Shown: one piece after another, positions 6,160 to 7,343 of the stretch
Layout of the letters: every line of letters starts with the position of its first letter
Position numbering within the stretch: the first letter of the stretch is position 1
NCBI GenBank assembly: GCA_023251285.1
Contig: JAHEZB010000089.1
Location: 1-7,343, forward strand
Direction: 5' to 3'
Length of the DNA: 7,343 nt
Origin: Chitinophagaceae bacterium
GTDB taxonomy: Bacteria; Bacteroidota; Bacteroidia; Chitinophagales; Chitinophagaceae
Notes under the pieces: model-generated
Database searches by the model: none
What the model was told of the DNA's origin: nothing
What the model saw: only the letters and a program-made list of their open reading frames with translations
Made by a program: the position numbers and the translations under genes

Positions 6160-6999
6160 TTAATTGAGGGTTAAAAATGATTGAGGATTGATTTTTTGTC
6201 CGTTTCTATGCACTTCATAATGCAAATGCGGGCCGGTAGAACGACCGGTAGAGCCTATCTTTCCAATCTCTTCGCCGATATTAATTTGATCGCCGGGTTT
6301 TACCAATATTTTCGATAGATGCCCGTAAAGCGTTTCAAATCCATTTGCATGTTTTAGAATAATGCAATTACCAAATCCGCCTCTCACGCCTGCAAATTCC
6401 ACTTCCCCTTTCGCCATCGCTTTCACCGGCGCACCAAAAGGTCCGCTAATGTCAAGCCCCTTATGAGTTTCTACATTTTCACCGCCAAAAGGATTTTCAC
6501 GATGGCCGAATGTGGAAGTGATAGTTCCGTGAAAAGGTAAACCCAAAGGCGTGTACGAAATATTGTATGCTACCCGGCCTAAATATTTTTCATAAAAATC
6601 AGTGATCTCATCAGCCGAGAAAACGTCGCTGTCTGCTTCCCCTCCTATTCCTTTTTTAAAGGCCGGCTGAATTCCTCTTGCTTTTAAAAAACCATTTATT
6701 GCAGACAGTTGCTTATCAATTTTCAAAAATTTTGTACGCACCTGCGAGGTATCTACTTCTTTAAACACCGTATGTAAAGAATGGATCTTTTGCGAAAGGA
6801 TTTGTGTCGTCATTTTCTCTTTGCTGTTCACCAAAACCAGGTAAACAAGAGCACCAGCCAGGCACAAAAAAATAATGAGTAGTCCTGCAACATATTTTTT
6901 CCAGTTCAGGATCAAGCTGCTTGAAACCTGTACCGGCCTTAATGCCTGCGCATTTTTATTCACAAAAAGAATCGTTGTTTTTTCATTTTTCTGCTTCAT
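6160..6999 (-). CDS. Membrane-anchored M23 peptidoglycan endopeptidase
   Basis: This is a 279-residue LytM-type zinc metallopeptidase predicted to cut peptide cross-links in peptidoglycan. A short basic cytoplasmic N-terminus is followed by one membrane helix (about 38-57) and a helical, probably coiled-coil periplasmic stem (about 58-145). The M23 domain covers about 155-276. It opens with STFGHRENPF, and has zinc ligands H179 and D183 in HKGLD, the GHL histidine H227, and the HLH pair H258 and H260 in GPHLHYE, so all active-site residues are present. Domain order matches the topology of bactofilin-partner M23 enzymes such as LmdC. It directly precedes bactofilin. The start is supported by AAGGATC about 11 bases upstream, one of the few Shine-Dalgarno-like sites here. 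No signal peptidase site is evident, so it should stay anchored. Confidence 0.94.
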   Translation of the reverse strand: MKQKNEKTTILFVNKNAQALRPVQVSSSLILNWKKYVAGLLIIFLCLAGALVYLVLVNSKEKMTTQILSQKIHSLHTVFKEVDTSQVRTKFLKIDKQLSAINGFLKARGIQPAFKKGIGGEADSDVFSADEITDFYEKYLGRVAYNISYTPLGLPFHGTITSTFGHRENPFGGENVETHKGLDISGPFGAPVKAMAKGEVEFAGVRGGFGNCIILKHANGFETLYGHLSKILVKPGDQINIGEEIGKIGSTGRSTGPHLHYEVHRNGQKINPQSFLTLN

Positions 7000-7343
7000 C
7001 TTTTGATCCTTAAGGTTAACAAAATATTCAAAAGCCGCTTATGCTACTTACTTGTTATGAACGTTTGATTTGTTAATTAATTGCCAGAAAATTTTGCTTT
7101 TTCGAATGTTAAGGGAAAACGCGCTTTTTTGAATGCGGATTCTACTGTTTAAAAGGGAAAGAATACGTTTATTTAATTTCTATTGCATGTGGAAAATTGG
7201 TCTGTGCCCTGGCTCCGGATGATTAAATGATTTTGTTGTTTAAAAAAAAGAAAACAGAATTATCAAAAATTTGTTCTTTTACTGACATGCCACACTTCAA
7301 AAATAAGACTGAGTATAAGCAAACAAATCTATTCTAACCACTC
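7000..7343. other. Upstream region with no recognisable gene
   Basis: These 344 bases before the M23 gene hold no ORF longer than about 30 codons that looks coding on either strand, and no tRNA-like or rRNA-like structure. The DNA is very AT-rich with poly-A/T runs and one GC-richer patch at about 7204-7222. The only signal is the promoter candidate at 7298-7327. Any gene to the right lies outside the window. Confidence 0.6.
7298..7327 (-). promoter_or_regulatory. Bacteroidota-type promoter (TTTG-18-TAnnTTTG)
   Basis: On the minus strand TTTG (7327-7324) is followed after 18 bases by TATTTTTG (7305-7298). This is an exact -7 match and a -33 match with nearly canonical spacing for the Bacteroidota primary sigma factor. 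It points toward the M23-bactofilin genes but lies about 300 bases from the M23 ATG, so it would give a long leader unless another promoter nearer the gene is used. Confidence 0.45.

Noticed and set aside
7204..7222. GC-richer patch as part of a tRNA or gene remnant
   Set aside because: No TPsiC-loop motif or cloverleaf could be fitted, and the open frames through it stop within about 20 codons.
7134..7223. 29-residue plus-strand ORF (MRILLFKRERIRLF...) upstream of the M23 gene
   Set aside because: It is short, has no recognisable similarity or leader signal, and lies in AT-rich DNA where frames of this length are expected by chance.

Overview
The window looks like chromosomal DNA from a Bacteroidota bacterium, most likely near the Chitinophagaceae/Sphingobacteriia; this is inferred from gene content, not from a marker gene. 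The evidence is an AT-rich composition, almost no Shine-Dalgarno sequences but A-rich leaders, several TAnnTTTG-like -7 boxes of the Bacteroidota sigma factor, a NusB about twice the usual length, a DUF1573 lipoprotein between nusB and yajC, and a single-chain three-domain LigD. Seven well-supported protein genes all lie on the minus strand. One possible tiny gene lies on the plus strand.

Layout, in minus-strand transcription order from the right end. Positions 7000-7343 hold no convincing gene, only an upstream region with one good promoter candidate. Next comes a tight pair: a membrane-anchored M23 peptidoglycan endopeptidase (6160-6999) and, two bases later, a bactofilin (5759-6157), probably a cell-wall-shaping module. 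Positions 5442-5758 contain a 46-codon plus-strand ORF (5499-5639) whose C-terminal half resembles DUF3606; it is divergent from an exported peroxiredoxin (4839-5441). A 142-base gap leads to ligD (2054-4696), encoding a phosphoesterase-ligase-polymerase protein of the NHEJ type; no ku gene is in the window. After another 142 bases comes the cluster nusB (978-1910), DUF1573 lipoprotein (519-965) and yajC (118-456), ending in a clear hairpin terminator at about 22-72.

The nusB-DUF1573-yajC cluster is housekeeping: rRNA antitermination, an envelope lipoprotein, and the Sec translocon accessory subunit. The M23-bactofilin pair works at the cell wall. LigD and the peroxiredoxin are stress and repair functions that appear to be separate transcription units. 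I see no mobile element, CRISPR array, tRNA or rRNA, and no evidence of a wholly new system. The most useful leads are the small DUF3606-like ORF, the promoter-like box almost touching the DUF1573 start codon, and the long leader upstream of the M23 gene.
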